A DNA stretch of 64,000 nt from Pseudocolwellia sp049933045 (GCF_049933045.1 NZ_CP187926.1:310001-374000), one strand, 5' to 3'; numbered from the stretch's first letter, positions 47,893 to 57,386 are shown. Made by a program: numbers and translations. The notes: generated by a model not told the origin, from the sequence alone.

Positions 47893-48582
47893 TTGGATAA
47901 AAACGTTTTAAAAATAGGCCATCGTGGCGCAATGGGCCATGAACCTGAAAATACCATTCTATCTTTTAGAAAAGCATTAGCGCTAAATGTTGATGCGGTA
48001 GAGTTAGATGTTTATGTGTGTAAAACAGGTGAGCTTGTTGTTATTCACGATGACAAAGTAGATAGAACTACAAACGGTAAAGGTTATACCGAAGATAAAA
48101 CCTTTGCAGAGTTAAGAGCTCTTGATGCGGGTAAAGGCGAACTTGTACCAACACTTGAAGAAGTTTTAGATGTTATTGATAAAAAAGCTATCATAAATGT
48201 TGAGTTGAAAGGTAAGGACACGGCAATAGCCACTAGCCAAGTTATTAAAGACTATATAAAAACCAAAGGCTGGGCTGAAAGTGACTTTATGGTTTCTTCA
48301 TTTGATCACCGTGAACTAAATAAGTTTAAGCAATATTATCCTGAAATATCGATTGGCGCATTGATCGAAGGTGTTCCTCTTACTTATTGTGAATGTGCAA
48401 TTCAACTTCAAGCAGATTCCGTTAATTTGAGCTTAGATTTTATTAATCAAGACTTTGTAAATGATGCTCATGATAAAGGTTTAAAAGTATATGTTTGGAC
48501 GGTTAATGAATACGATGACATTGTTAAAGTGAAAGCTTTAGGTGTTGATGGTATTTTTAGTAATTTTCCAGAACGACTTTAA
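47893..48582 (+). CDS. Glycerophosphodiester phosphodiesterase (UgpQ-like)
   Basis: 229 residues from a TTG start. GHRGAMGHEPENT, AVELDVYVCKTGELVVIHDD and VNVELKG-type blocks give the catalytic His/Glu/Asp set of GDPD enzymes, and VWTVNEYDD closes the barrel. No signal peptide, so cytosolic. It hydrolyses glycerophosphodiesters to glycerol 3-phosphate and an alcohol. The transporter that follows, 178 bases downstream, may supply the substrate. Confidence 0.9.
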   Translation: MDKNVLKIGHRGAMGHEPENTILSFRKALALNVDAVELDVYVCKTGELVVIHDDKVDRTTNGKGYTEDKTFAELRALDAGKGELVPTLEEVLDVIDKKAIINVELKGKDTAIATSQVIKDYIKTKGWAESDFMVSSFDHRELNKFKQYYPEISIGALIEGVPLTYCECAIQLQADSVNLSLDFINQDFVNDAHDKGLKVYVWTVNEYDDIVKVKALGVDGIFSNFPERL

Positions 48583-48760
48583 GTAAATATAAAAATAAGA
48601 ATTTAATTGCATTGAGCTATGAGTAACTTTGTTTAATAAGTATTTGTTATCTGAATACTTAAATATCATAACGCATATACAATTAATGTTAATTCACACT
48701 AACAGAACCATAATTTTATAGACCTTCAAAAAACTATATTACAGCGTTCAATGAGAAATT

Positions 48761-50104
48761 ATGTCTAGTAGACCTCCTAAACAATTAAACATCCTCATCT
48801 ATATGTATTTGGGTTATGCCGCCATGATGATCTGTCGACAAATGATCACCATTCTTAGCCCCGCTATGCTTGCCGATGAGACTTTGGGCTTAACAAAAAC
48901 TAACCTAGGTGACTTTGCTGCATACGGTACTTTAGGTGCGTTGGTAGGAAAGCTTATTTGGGGACCTCTTGCTGATAAAATTGGTGGGCGTTTTACTTTT
49001 TTAGCGGGTGTTTTACTTACCGCATTATTTATTATCGCCTTTGGGTTTTCACCTAATGTAATGGTGTTTTCTGTATTTTCATTCCTACTCTACCTTACTA
49101 AGTCTGCTGGCTGGCCAGGTATGACTAAACTTGTAGGCGACTGGTATCACCCTCATCATTACGGGAGGGTATGGAGTATTTTATCAACCAGTTCTCGTTT
49201 TAGTGTAGTACTTGCGACTTTATTCTTTGGTTGGTTATTAAGCTTTATGCATTGGCGAACAGTAGCAATTATCGCCGCTGTTTTTGCCTTAGTTATTTTT
49301 GTTGGTTGTTACATTTTCTTAAGAGAAAAGCCTGAAAATCCTAATTTTTTTAAAGACAATGAAAGTGATACCCCTGATGACGATGCAAGTCCTGAAGAAG
49401 TTGAGCTGGCGTTAGCATCAAAACAAGCCCTTGATAATAAGTACAACCATCCACTGGAAGGCACTAGCATGATGGGCGGAATGCTCGCTTTTGCTAAAAG
49501 CCCAAGAGTTTGGTTGGTGGTGATCATGTTGATGATGCTAACTTGTATGATGGCATTTTTAGACTTTGTGGCGGTTTACTTGATGGAAAGCTACAACCTC
49601 ACACCTTCACAAGCTGCAATGGCTTCTACTATATTTCCAATAGGTTCTTTAGGTGGTTTATTAGCTTCTATTGCGTTTTATGACAGATTCTCTAAAAAGG
49701 GTATTAGAACGGTTTTAACTATTGCGCTAACGATTAGTTTACTGAGCGTGCTTACGTTGAAATATTTATCTTGGTTTGCTTTTAGTAATGAAGTGAATTA
49801 TTTGGTAGCGTTAACGGCTATTTTCTTATTCGCATTCTCGATTTCACCTGCTTATTATTTACCTATGTCAATCTTCTCTATTGAATATGGCGGACCACAT
49901 AGCGCGAAATTAGTATGTTTTATTGATGCTTTTGGTTTTGCTGCTAGTGCAACGTTTGGCTTTGTTGGTGGTCGATTAGCTGATAGTGCAGGGGGCTGGT
50001 CTAGCTTTATGAATATGCTAATTTTGATTTCTGCCGTGGGTATTATCTCGGTATGGGGATTTATGCATTCAGAATATAAAGCGACGAAAGTAACTGACGC
50101 TTAA
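48761..50104 (+). CDS. MFS transporter, organophosphate:phosphate antiporter-like
   Basis: 447 residues, 12 predicted helices with a charged central loop (about 195-240, rich in Asp/Glu). Early motifs (YAAMMICRQMITILSPAML, GKLIWGPLADKIGGRFTF) resemble the GlpT/UhpT-type OPA group. With a glycerophosphodiesterase directly upstream, uptake of glycerol 3-phosphate or a glycerophosphodiester is a fair inference but not demonstrated; another anionic substrate is possible. Confidence 0.78.
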   Translation: MSSRPPKQLNILIYMYLGYAAMMICRQMITILSPAMLADETLGLTKTNLGDFAAYGTLGALVGKLIWGPLADKIGGRFTFLAGVLLTALFIIAFGFSPNVMVFSVFSFLLYLTKSAGWPGMTKLVGDWYHPHHYGRVWSILSTSSRFSVVLATLFFGWLLSFMHWRTVAIIAAVFALVIFVGCYIFLREKPENPNFFKDNESDTPDDDASPEEVELALASKQALDNKYNHPLEGTSMMGGMLAFAKSPRVWLVVIMLMMLTCMMAFLDFVAVYLMESYNLTPSQAAMASTIFPIGSLGGLLASIAFYDRFSKKGIRTVLTIALTISLLSVLTLKYLSWFAFSNEVNYLVALTAIFLFAFSISPAYYLPMSIFSIEYGGPHSAKLVCFIDAFGFAASATFGFVGGRLADSAGGWSSFMNMLILISAVGIISVWGFMHSEYKATKVTDA

Positions 50105-50135
50105 TTTAAAACATATTTTTAATATTTATCTTTAA

Positions 50136-50171
50136 AAAGCCGTGATTCATTTTAAATCGAATCACGGCTTT
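50136..50171. terminator. Bidirectional terminator between the MFS and phytase-like genes
   Basis: A 13-bp stem, AAAGCCGTGATTC (50136-50148) / GAATCACGGCTTT (50159-50171), with a 10-base loop lies between convergent stops and is AT-rich on both sides. Confidence 0.85.
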
Positions 50172-50191
50172 ATTATTTCTATTATCTGAAA

Positions 50192-51712
50192 TTAATGAGT
50201 TAAATCTAAACCTTCAATTATGTATAAGCGATTACCATCAATAACCGTTTGACCTGCATCTAAGTATTTTTGTTCAAGTACACCATTTGTAGCCCACGTT
50301 GCAAAATCGTCATCATTTAAAACACCTATGGTGGTATCATTTATTAGCCAAAGACCTTCTAATTTGTCGTGTGGGTAACCATCTTCAGCCACCAAATCTA
50401 CTAATAAGCTTTTACTTGTTATTTCAATGCCTGCATTTGTTAACGTGTTCCAACCGTCTGTCTCTAAGGTGATCTCTTCTAATGTTTTATCATCAATTAA
50501 TAAACCTAAATAAGCATCTTGTGTCATATTCGCAGTAGAAACTACTGTTTCGATATTTGTAGCATTGTTGATATCTATTTTATATAGATGTTTCATTGCG
50601 CTGGTATCTTGATTGTAAAAGCTTCCATCACGTTCAATAACAACAAACTCGGTATTACTTAAAGCCACAATACCTGACTGTGAGTTTTGAGTTTTTTCTT
50701 GTTTATAAAGGTATTGGCCAATACTGCCATCAACTAAATTTACAGTAATTATGCGAACAATATCGTTAACTTTTACTGAGCTACTTGGATTGTAAATTGT
50801 GGATTGCATGATGCCCACTAAGGTTGTTTCATCTGGTGTTACAGTCAGACCTTCCATACCGCGATTCGCTCTACGATTTGAAAATTCAGCGGGTAATGTA
50901 TAAGTATTACGTACATCATCTGCGAAAGCATTAATTCGGCCAATCTCAATGCCTTCAGAATTAAAATGAACGAGGTGTGGACCATATTCATCACTTATCC
51001 AAAAGCTACCATCAGATAAAGCGACTAAGCCTTCACCGTCTAAACCATAATCGTCAACCTTGATAGGATTATTAACTTCATCATAAGGTAAGCTCATGTC
51101 TTCAACAATCACATTTCCATCAGCGTCATATGGCGTTTCACCTGTTCCACCTAAAGCTGAGCTATTCGGTAAGCCTGTGATCAATGTGCCATTGGGACGT
51201 TTTAATAAGATATCTTTAATTTTTTTAACATCGCCATTGTTTTGCAATTCAAATAACCCAATTCTTGGTGTGTAATCAGGAGTCGGGAATTTTTTACCTA
51301 CACCTTGGTCACCCGTATATGTAGCATTAGGACCTCGGTCAGTTAAGGCATAAAAAAATGTAGGTTCTGTTGGGTGCGCAACCATATCTGATCCATAACC
51401 ACCGTTGCGTATTTCCATAAAACTGCCCGGTAAAGCACCATTTTCAATATCTGCACGTATTACACTGTAAGGTAATAGGGAACCTGAATTATCTATTGGG
51501 TTTACATTACAATTAGTGCTTATGCTTGTTATTTCATTTTCGGTTAGTGAACCGTCACTATCAGTGTCTAGACCTGATATTACTTTTAAGCCACCAAAAA
51601 AACACTCATCGCTACACAAAGCTAGTGGGTCATGGTCGATTAAACTATTTAAACCACTAGTACCATTAGATCCCTCATCACAAGCAGTTAGGCTTAAGCT
51701 TGCTATTAGCAT
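50192..51712 (-). CDS. Esterase-like-activity-of-phytase family lipoprotein
   Basis: 506 residues from ATG 51712. A lipobox (SLSLTAC) at the very start suggests outer-membrane anchoring. Residues about 50-62 form an EF-hand-like loop (DTDSDGSLTENE). The body has phytase-like beta-propeller blocks (ALTDRGPNATY, DGEGLVALSDGSFWISDEYGP, NRGMEGLTVTP). Family members hydrolyse phosphoesters. The signal peptide lacks its basic n-region: an upstream GTG at 51741 would supply MKHKKITLAV.. if the A6 run (complement of 51727-51732) had one more base. This may be a frameshift or a sequencing error. Confidence 0.85.
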   Translation of the reverse strand: MLIASLSLTACDEGSNGTSGLNSLIDHDPLALCSDECFFGGLKVISGLDTDSDGSLTENEITSISTNCNVNPIDNSGSLLPYSVIRADIENGALPGSFMEIRNGGYGSDMVAHPTEPTFFYALTDRGPNATYTGDQGVGKKFPTPDYTPRIGLFELQNNGDVKKIKDILLKRPNGTLITGLPNSSALGGTGETPYDADGNVIVEDMSLPYDEVNNPIKVDDYGLDGEGLVALSDGSFWISDEYGPHLVHFNSEGIEIGRINAFADDVRNTYTLPAEFSNRRANRGMEGLTVTPDETTLVGIMQSTIYNPSSSVKVNDIVRIITVNLVDGSIGQYLYKQEKTQNSQSGIVALSNTEFVVIERDGSFYNQDTSAMKHLYKIDINNATNIETVVSTANMTQDAYLGLLIDDKTLEEITLETDGWNTLTNAGIEITSKSLLVDLVAEDGYPHDKLEGLWLINDTTIGVLNDDDFATWATNGVLEQKYLDAGQTVIDGNRLYIIEGLDLTH

Positions 51713-52034
51713 GACAGCTAAGGTTATTTTTTATGCTTCACATTATTTCTCTTTTTTAATTATTTTTAGTTATCAAGAGAGGATAAATAATCATTATGAC
51801 TAATACGTGAATGTAATATGACAATTTTATGAATGGGGAATAAGGTGAAATTTGAATGTATTAATTGTTCAGTTTACTAGATAAGTTGTTATCTAAATTA
51901 GGAGAAACGTTTGTGCTGCTTTAGAAAGAAAATAGATAATTGAATTTATTAATTCAGAGGTAAAGTTAATAAAAGGAATTCTATCATTTTATGAAAGCAG
52001 AGTTCATAAGGGCTATACTGATAAAGCAGACATA

Positions 52035-52064
52035 AAAAAGCCCGACATGTAAGCCAGGCTTTTT
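52035..52064 (-). terminator. Rho-independent terminator after the HU gene
   Basis: An 8-bp stem, AAAAAGCC (52035-52042) / GGCTTTTT (52057-52064), has a 14-base loop. On the minus strand it ends in a T-run 21 bases after the stop. Confidence 0.85.
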
Positions 52065-52084
52065 CTAGAAAAAATCAGTGTTAA

Positions 52085-52360
52085 TTAAGAATTAACAGCA
52101 TCTTTTAATGCTTTACCAGCTTTAAATGCAGGTACTTTAGCAGCAGCAATTTGAATTTCTGCGCCAGTTTGAGGGTTACGACCTGTGCGTGCTGCACGAT
52201 CGTTAACTTTATAAGTACCAAAACCGATTAATGTTACATCACCGCCACTAGCTAATTCAGCAGTAACTGATTCAATTAGGCTATCTAACGCACGACCAGC
52301 AGAGGCTTTAGTAATATCCGCGCCTTCAGCAATTTTTGCTACCAATTCACTTTTGTTCAT
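52085..52360 (-). CDS. hupB: DNA-binding protein HU
   Basis: 91 residues (HU proteins are about 90). MNKSELVAKIAEGADITKA, the beta-arm GFGTYKVNDRAARTGRNPQTG and VPAFKAGKALKDAVN are characteristic HU sequences. It coats and bends DNA in the nucleoid. The beta-type assignment rests on overall likeness; HU-alpha is possible. A minus-strand TTGACA (52414-52409) could be its -35, with an imperfect -10 (TCATAA). Confidence 0.93.
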   Translation of the reverse strand: MNKSELVAKIAEGADITKASAGRALDSLIESVTAELASGGDVTLIGFGTYKVNDRAARTGRNPQTGAEIQIAAAKVPAFKAGKALKDAVNS

Positions 52361-52414
52361 TATTATTTTCCATTAACTATGATTGTTATGAACATACTAA
52401 GAAATAACTGTCAA

Positions 52415-53125
52415 TTGAGCAATAGCTAAAGTTACTTGTTTTCAATATTAAAGCTAAAAAGTTGCTTTATCACTGTAAAATGGGGCTTTGCGACGAATAA
52501 AATACTTAAATTATATCTATGTCTGTACGTTTTTTGTGCTCTATTGTTATGATCTTATAACATTTTATAGAAGCTAAAGTGATGGAAAATAAATATATGG
52601 GCCATAAAATTGAGTGTAAAACACAACAAAAATACAAAATATCTCCTCAAATATAAGAAATCCTATGAAACTAATGTTTTTTTCTAAATTACTTATACAT
52701 AATTAACTCTTATTTCAGAAAAGCTTATGAGATCAAACAAGTTAAAGATGCTATTAACTTATTTTAAGAGACTTAATTGTAAGATTTTATTTATAACTCG
52801 AATTTTTAAGGTTTTGTATAATAAAGCTGATTTTTCTTGGTGTGATTTAATAGTTACTACTTTTACATGAATGTAATTTTAAGCGTATGTCAGGTATTAC
52901 CTATAAAGAGAGAATGTAATGTATTTGATTTCAATAATCGAATACGGGTTTGAAAAGTAACGAAATACATTAAGAGCTTCATAAATATGACGATAAAAAG
53001 CATAAACAACTCTATTTTTTGTTTATAGCGCAAGTGCATATATTTTAAGAATAATGATAGAATAGAGGAAAGTTTTATGTTGTTTCTTATATAGGGTATG
53101 ACTTTGTCTCCTTCCTTTTAACTCT
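52415..53125. other. Long AT-rich non-coding region
   Basis: About 710 bases with no ORF, tRNA-like fold or strong hairpin that I can see. Very AT-rich. Together with the repeat to its right it makes the largest gene-free stretch of the window. Confidence 0.5.
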
Positions 53126-53310
53126 TTATTTTTCCCGTTTAAATACTAGGGGCTGTTGATCTTTCGAGATTGTTTTTACAGCAATGTATTTGATATTTAG
53201 ACAAGGCAGAGTATGTGACGTGTAGCTGGCTACTCGAACAGACGATAACGTGGTATAAATTTCAAACACATGCTGCCCTTTGGGTTCATTTAAAACGAAT
53301 TTACTCATTG
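53126..53310 (-). repeat. Repeat-like segment related to the 58.9 kb MITE core
   Basis: On the minus strand this reads ..ACCCAAAGGGCAGCATG.. then ..CACGTTATCGTC.., GAGTAGCC, ..CTGCCTTGTCTAAATA... The element at 58.73-59.0 kb has the same order of words: CCCAAAGGGCCAG, CGCGTTATTG, GAATAACC, ATGCCTTGCCTCTAAG. The two are probably divergent members of one dispersed repeat family. The 60-codon ORF across it looks accidental. Confidence 0.5.
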
Positions 53311-53526
53311 CTGTTCGCTTTTTTAATAGAATGACTATTAGACAAAGCTCACATCGCGATTAAATCCGTTTTAAATTGAATAAAATTTAACCCTGAGAGA
53401 ACAATAGCTCCTAAACTTATTTGAACGTGGTTAGCAATAAAATGAATATGCATTTCACATTCACCGTTCAAGTGAATATTTTAAAATAAAGCCTCGCTGC
53501 CTCGCAGCTATTAATGAGAATGATAA

Positions 53527-55287
53527 ATGTTTTTGATTGACCAAATTATATTGTTGTCCGCAGTGCTGATCTTGCTTGGCATTATTTCCAGCCAATTATC
53601 AGCCCGTTTAGGATTACCCGTACTTGTGCTCTTTTTGATAGTCGGCATGCTAGCAGGAGAAGATGGACCAGGTGGGATTTTCTTTGATAATGCTGAAGCA
53701 GCACACTCCTTAGGGACCTTAGCATTAGCGCTGATTTTATTTGATGGTGGTTTACAAACCCCTTTTAAAGCTATTAAACAAGTTTGGAAACCAGCTTCTA
53801 CCTTAGCTACCTTAGGTGTATTAGTTACAGGCGGGGTGACAGGCGTTGCTGCTGCTTATATTTTAGATATTCCGTTACTACAAGGCTTGTTACTAGGTGC
53901 TATTGTTGGCTCTACTGATGCTGCAGCGGTATTTTCATTGCTAAGAAATGCAGGTATTAATCTTAATCCAAAGTTAAAAGCTACTTTAGAAATAGAAAGT
54001 GCGTCCAATGATCCTATGGCGATATTCTTAACGGTAGGTTTATTAGAGATTTTAGTAAACGATTTAAAGCCAGGCTCAGGCTTACTTGTTATGTTTTTAT
54101 CGCAAATGGGCTTAGGCGCAATTGTAGGTCTTGCTGTTGGTTGGTTATCGGTTCGATTAATTAATAAAATTCAACTGGTCGCTGTTGGTTTATATCCTGT
54201 ATTGGTTTCTGCTTGTGGGCTTTTATCTTTTGGTATTACTGCCAATATTGGTGGTAGCGGCTTTTTAGCTGTTTTCATTACGGGTGTAGTTATTGGAAAT
54301 AGTCGGTTTGTATTTCAGCGCAGCACCTTCTTATTTCATGATGGTTTAGCTTGGTTAAGTCAAATTACCATGTTCGTTGTGCTTGGCTTATTAATAACAC
54401 CTACGTCGCTGTTTGATATTTGGTTTGAAGGACTGCTTATTGCGTTAGTGTTAATTTTTGTTGCAAGACCTATTGCTGTGGTTCCTGTTTTAGCCTTGTT
54501 TGGTTTTAATATTCGAGAAATTACTTTGGTTTCTTGGGTCGGGTTACGTGGTTCAGTACCTATTATTTTAGCTATCTTTCCATTGATTTTTGGCTTACCA
54601 GGGGCCGATCTTATATTTAATGTTGTGTTTTTCGTGGTACTTATTTCAGCCACTTTACAAGGCTCAACCTTGTCTTTGATGGCGCGTAAACTAAAATTAA
54701 CATTACCACCACCAGTAACGCCAGCGGCAACATTAGAAATAACGGCTTTGGGTGATGTAGATGCGGATATTGTTGAATATACGTTAGGCGATTCATCACG
54801 TTCGGTGGGACGTAGAATATCACAACTCGCGCTACCCGACGGTGCGGTTATGGCGATGATCACTCGTAATAACAAGGTTATTGCGCCACGAGGTTCTACG
54901 TTATTAGAGGCAGGTGATCAGCTCTTTATTGTACTTAAACCTAATATCCGAGAGTTTATTGATTATGTTTTCTCAGGAGCTATAACTAAAGAAAAACATG
55001 AATTATCAGTACAAGAGTTAAAAGTTAAAGGCAATAATACGATTGCAGATATTGCACATTCTTATAATATTAATATCCCTAGAGAGCCAGAGGAAACACT
55101 TGAACAAGTGATCAAATCTACGTTAGTAATGAAACCTAAAATAGGTGATATTTCTGAATTTGGCGATTTAAAGTTATATGTTCACGATATGGTAGGCGAA
55201 CGTATTATTACTGTAGGTATATTAGAAAAGATCAGCTTAGTTAAAAGGTCTTGGCGTATAAGAATGCTGGCTAAAATTAGAAAATAG
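53527..55287 (+). CDS. nhaP2: K+/H+ (cation/proton) antiporter NhaP2/CvrA
   Basis: 586 residues. An N-terminal CPA1 membrane domain of 12-13 helices carries GSTDAAAVFSLLRNAG and ESASNDPMA, the ion-binding Asp motifs of NhaP antiporters. A cytosolic TrkA-C domain (about 405-480) and a C-terminal CorC-like region follow. It expels K+ or Na+ in exchange for protons, suiting a marine, volume-regulating cell. The length matches E. coli CvrA (578). Confidence 0.93.
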   Translation: MFLIDQIILLSAVLILLGIISSQLSARLGLPVLVLFLIVGMLAGEDGPGGIFFDNAEAAHSLGTLALALILFDGGLQTPFKAIKQVWKPASTLATLGVLVTGGVTGVAAAYILDIPLLQGLLLGAIVGSTDAAAVFSLLRNAGINLNPKLKATLEIESASNDPMAIFLTVGLLEILVNDLKPGSGLLVMFLSQMGLGAIVGLAVGWLSVRLINKIQLVAVGLYPVLVSACGLLSFGITANIGGSGFLAVFITGVVIGNSRFVFQRSTFLFHDGLAWLSQITMFVVLGLLITPTSLFDIWFEGLLIALVLIFVARPIAVVPVLALFGFNIREITLVSWVGLRGSVPIILAIFPLIFGLPGADLIFNVVFFVVLISATLQGSTLSLMARKLKLTLPPPVTPAATLEITALGDVDADIVEYTLGDSSRSVGRRISQLALPDGAVMAMITRNNKVIAPRGSTLLEAGDQLFIVLKPNIREFIDYVFSGAITKEKHELSVQELKVKGNNTIADIAHSYNINIPREPEETLEQVIKSTLVMKPKIGDISEFGDLKLYVHDMVGERIITVGILEKISLVKRSWRIRMLAKIRK

Positions 55288-55336
55288 CTTTTAACTCTAA
55301 AGTTTATAGATAATGATCTCTTAAATCAGCAAGCTT

Positions 55337-56275
55337 TCAATCAGTAATTTGGCAATAAGCTAAAGCATTTGTGATGTGTTTTATTTCTATGGGAGTAAAA
55401 CACAATGTTCTTTTCGCTTTACCTGCTTCAGTACTTTCTGAGTAGGTGAGTGTGTTATTTTGTGCATTGTCTTCATTCCATAATATTTCACTTGATACGG
55501 TAATTTGCATAGCATTACCCGTACGCCAATCCAAAAACAAGAGATTAGCTATTGGATTTTTATATAAATTACCCATGGTATTAAAAAATCCATTACCAAA
55601 ATAATCATCTACTAATAATTGTTCATTTTTATTAATCGTTACAAAGCCAGCATCACCGCCACGGTGAGACATATCTACACCTCGGTTATTTAATTGCTGA
55701 CCATCATCAAAACTACTCGCAATAAAAAACACATCAGCATTTGTTATTACTTCTTTATCGTTTGCACTGAGTTGATGACGCGTTGTCGTGATAAATTCGC
55801 CATAGTTAGCATTTGTAGTTAAGGCTTTTGGCTGAATGTATTTAGGGCAATTACCATAGCTTTGTAATATTCTTAATCGGATACTTTTCTGATTAATTTC
55901 AGTGACTACGCCATTAACACGATTACGTCTTCGGGTATTAAATACTATACCGACTAAACCAATACGATCACCTATTTTTAAGTCAGATTTAATATCAGTA
56001 TTTATCGAGTATTGCGTATTAATGATCAGCTCATGTTCAGTTGGTGACTGAATAAAACCGACTGGACCAAACAGTACGCTAGCGAAAATATCAGTAGCAT
56101 AATCGTTATAGCCGATAAAAATCATCGACAGAGACTGAAAAAAATCACGGTGTTGTTGAGGCATAAATTCACGAATGAATTTATTACCAATTTCAGCCAT
56201 TCTTTTATCTGTGCCTGCCATTTTTTGAACGGCTAGCTCACCTTGATGCCAAACGGCTAACTGCTCATTATTCAT
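55337..56275 (-). CDS. Pyridoxamine-5'-phosphate-oxidase-like flavin protein
   Basis: 312 residues. The central part has a split-barrel flavin-binding pattern (DVFFIASSFDDGQQLNNRGVDMSHRGGDAGFVTI .. NPIANLLFLDWRTGNAMQI), typical of the PNPOx-like superfamily and of the long form that handles small oxidised molecules. The N-terminal half is less conserved. It starts 8 bases after the VOC gene, so the two form an operon facing away from a TetR gene. Confidence 0.8.
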   Translation of the reverse strand: MNNEQLAVWHQGELAVQKMAGTDKRMAEIGNKFIREFMPQQHRDFFQSLSMIFIGYNDYATDIFASVLFGPVGFIQSPTEHELIINTQYSINTDIKSDLKIGDRIGLVGIVFNTRRRNRVNGVVTEINQKSIRLRILQSYGNCPKYIQPKALTTNANYGEFITTTRHQLSANDKEVITNADVFFIASSFDDGQQLNNRGVDMSHRGGDAGFVTINKNEQLLVDDYFGNGFFNTMGNLYKNPIANLLFLDWRTGNAMQITVSSEILWNEDNAQNNTLTYSESTEAGKAKRTLCFTPIEIKHITNALAYCQITD

Positions 56276-56283
56276 AAACTTTC

Positions 56284-56715
56284 CTACGCTGTAATTAATT
56301 CAAGTCTTACACCACCTGGAATGGTGCACATCATGTGATGAATAGGTAGTTGATCTAGTTGCTCTGGTGCAAATTCGATATCGATATTATCAACTAAAAC
56401 AAATTGTTGATGTAAAGCTTCTAACGTTTCTAAGTTAGCCACGTTAAGAGCAAAGTGATGTAAACCTACGTTATTTTTACGATCAAATGATTTCATTTCA
56501 TTTGAATCGTTAATGTGCCAAAGTGTCAACATAACCGTGCCATCGGATACAAAGATAGCAGGGTAGTCTGGCTTTTCGCCAACGATAGTGAAATTAAGTT
56601 GCTCAATAAAAAACGCAGCAGTTTGTTTAATATCTGGAACACTAAGACCAAGATGGTGAATACCTGAAGTGCTAATCGCGTTGTTATTTGTTGCTGAGTC
56701 GGTTGTTGTACACAT
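56284..56715 (-). CDS. VOC-family (glyoxalase/bleomycin-resistance-like) protein
   Basis: 143 residues with two beta-alpha-beta-beta-beta modules. HHLGLSVPDIKQTAAFF opens the first and GLHHFALNVANLETLEAL the second, with a final Glu in GGVRLELI; the His and Glu positions suit metal binding. Members include glyoxalases, dioxygenases and resistance proteins, so the reaction is open. It is first gene of the pair with the flavin protein, divergent from a TetR regulator. Confidence 0.85.
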   Translation of the reverse strand: MCTTTDSATNNNAISTSGIHHLGLSVPDIKQTAAFFIEQLNFTIVGEKPDYPAIFVSDGTVMLTLWHINDSNEMKSFDRKNNVGLHHFALNVANLETLEALHQQFVLVDNIDIEFAPEQLDQLPIHHMMCTIPGGVRLELITA

Positions 56716-56748
56716 AATAATTGGCCTTAATTTATATTTAAATAGGGG

Positions 56749-56793
56749 GTGAACAAATCTGTCTATTTATTATGGGTGAACAGAACTGTTTAC
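56749..56793. promoter_or_regulatory. Two tandem TetR-type operator sites
   Basis: GTGAACAGAACTGTTTAC (56776-56793) is a near-perfect palindrome (one mismatch between half-sites). A second copy, GTGAACAAATCTGTCTAT (56749-56766), matches it at 14 of 18 positions. Starts are 27 bases apart. They lie between the VOC gene and the divergent TetR gene, so the regulator probably controls both directions. Confidence 0.7.
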
Positions 56794-56849
56794 GTCAAGC
56801 TAAATGTTGTTATAATTTAGAACAAGTCGTAAGAATTAAGATAAAGAAT

Positions 56850-57386
56850 ATGCAACCAAGAAAACAACATTTGATTGATACCGCATTAGAGTTATTTAAT
56901 CAGCACGGATATCACGCAACGGGCATCGATTTAATTTTGGCGCAATCGAAAGTATCAAAGGCGACGCTATACAAGCATTTTCGTAGTAAAGAAGAATTGA
57001 TATTAGCGGCACTTCAGCAACGTCATGAACAAGTCTTAACAGCAATACAAGGTAAAATTGAAGAAGCGATCCAATCAGGAAGTTCAGGTATTTTAGCTAT
57101 ATTCGACAATTTAGATGAATGGATTAACAGCGAAACTTTTTGGGGCTGTAACTTTATTAATGTCAGCGGCGAATATGCTGATGCTTGCCATCCGATTAAC
57201 ATTTTTGCGGCTCAACATAAGCAAGCTATTGTTGATTTGATCAAAACTCAATTATCCGATGCAAATACAGATAAAGCTGAACAAATCGCTTTGTTGGTAG
57301 AAGGCGCTATTGTAATGGCTCATACTCGTGGGCTAAAAAAATCAGCGCTTATGGCTAAAGATATGGCGAAACACTTTATTCAATAG
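56850..57386 (+). CDS. TetR/AcrR-family transcriptional regulator
   Basis: 178 residues from ATG 56850. The helix-turn-helix domain is at about 5-50 (LIDTALELFNQHGYHATGIDLIL .. KATLYKHFRSKEELI). The C-terminal ligand domain has two Cys residues (GCNFINVSGEYADACH). An earlier in-frame ATG (56772) would put the operator inside the gene and adds 26 residues unlike a TetR N-terminus, so I reject it. It is the likely repressor of the adjacent VOC/flavin operon. Confidence 0.9.
   Translation: MQPRKQHLIDTALELFNQHGYHATGIDLILAQSKVSKATLYKHFRSKEELILAALQQRHEQVLTAIQGKIEEAIQSGSSGILAIFDNLDEWINSETFWGCNFINVSGEYADACHPINIFAAQHKQAIVDLIKTQLSDANTDKAEQIALLVEGAIVMAHTRGLKKSALMAKDMAKHFIQ

Noticed and set aside
53126..53308. 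60-codon ORF on the minus strand
   Set aside because: It lies within a dispersed repeat-like segment, has no family likeness, and is better explained as non-coding repeat.
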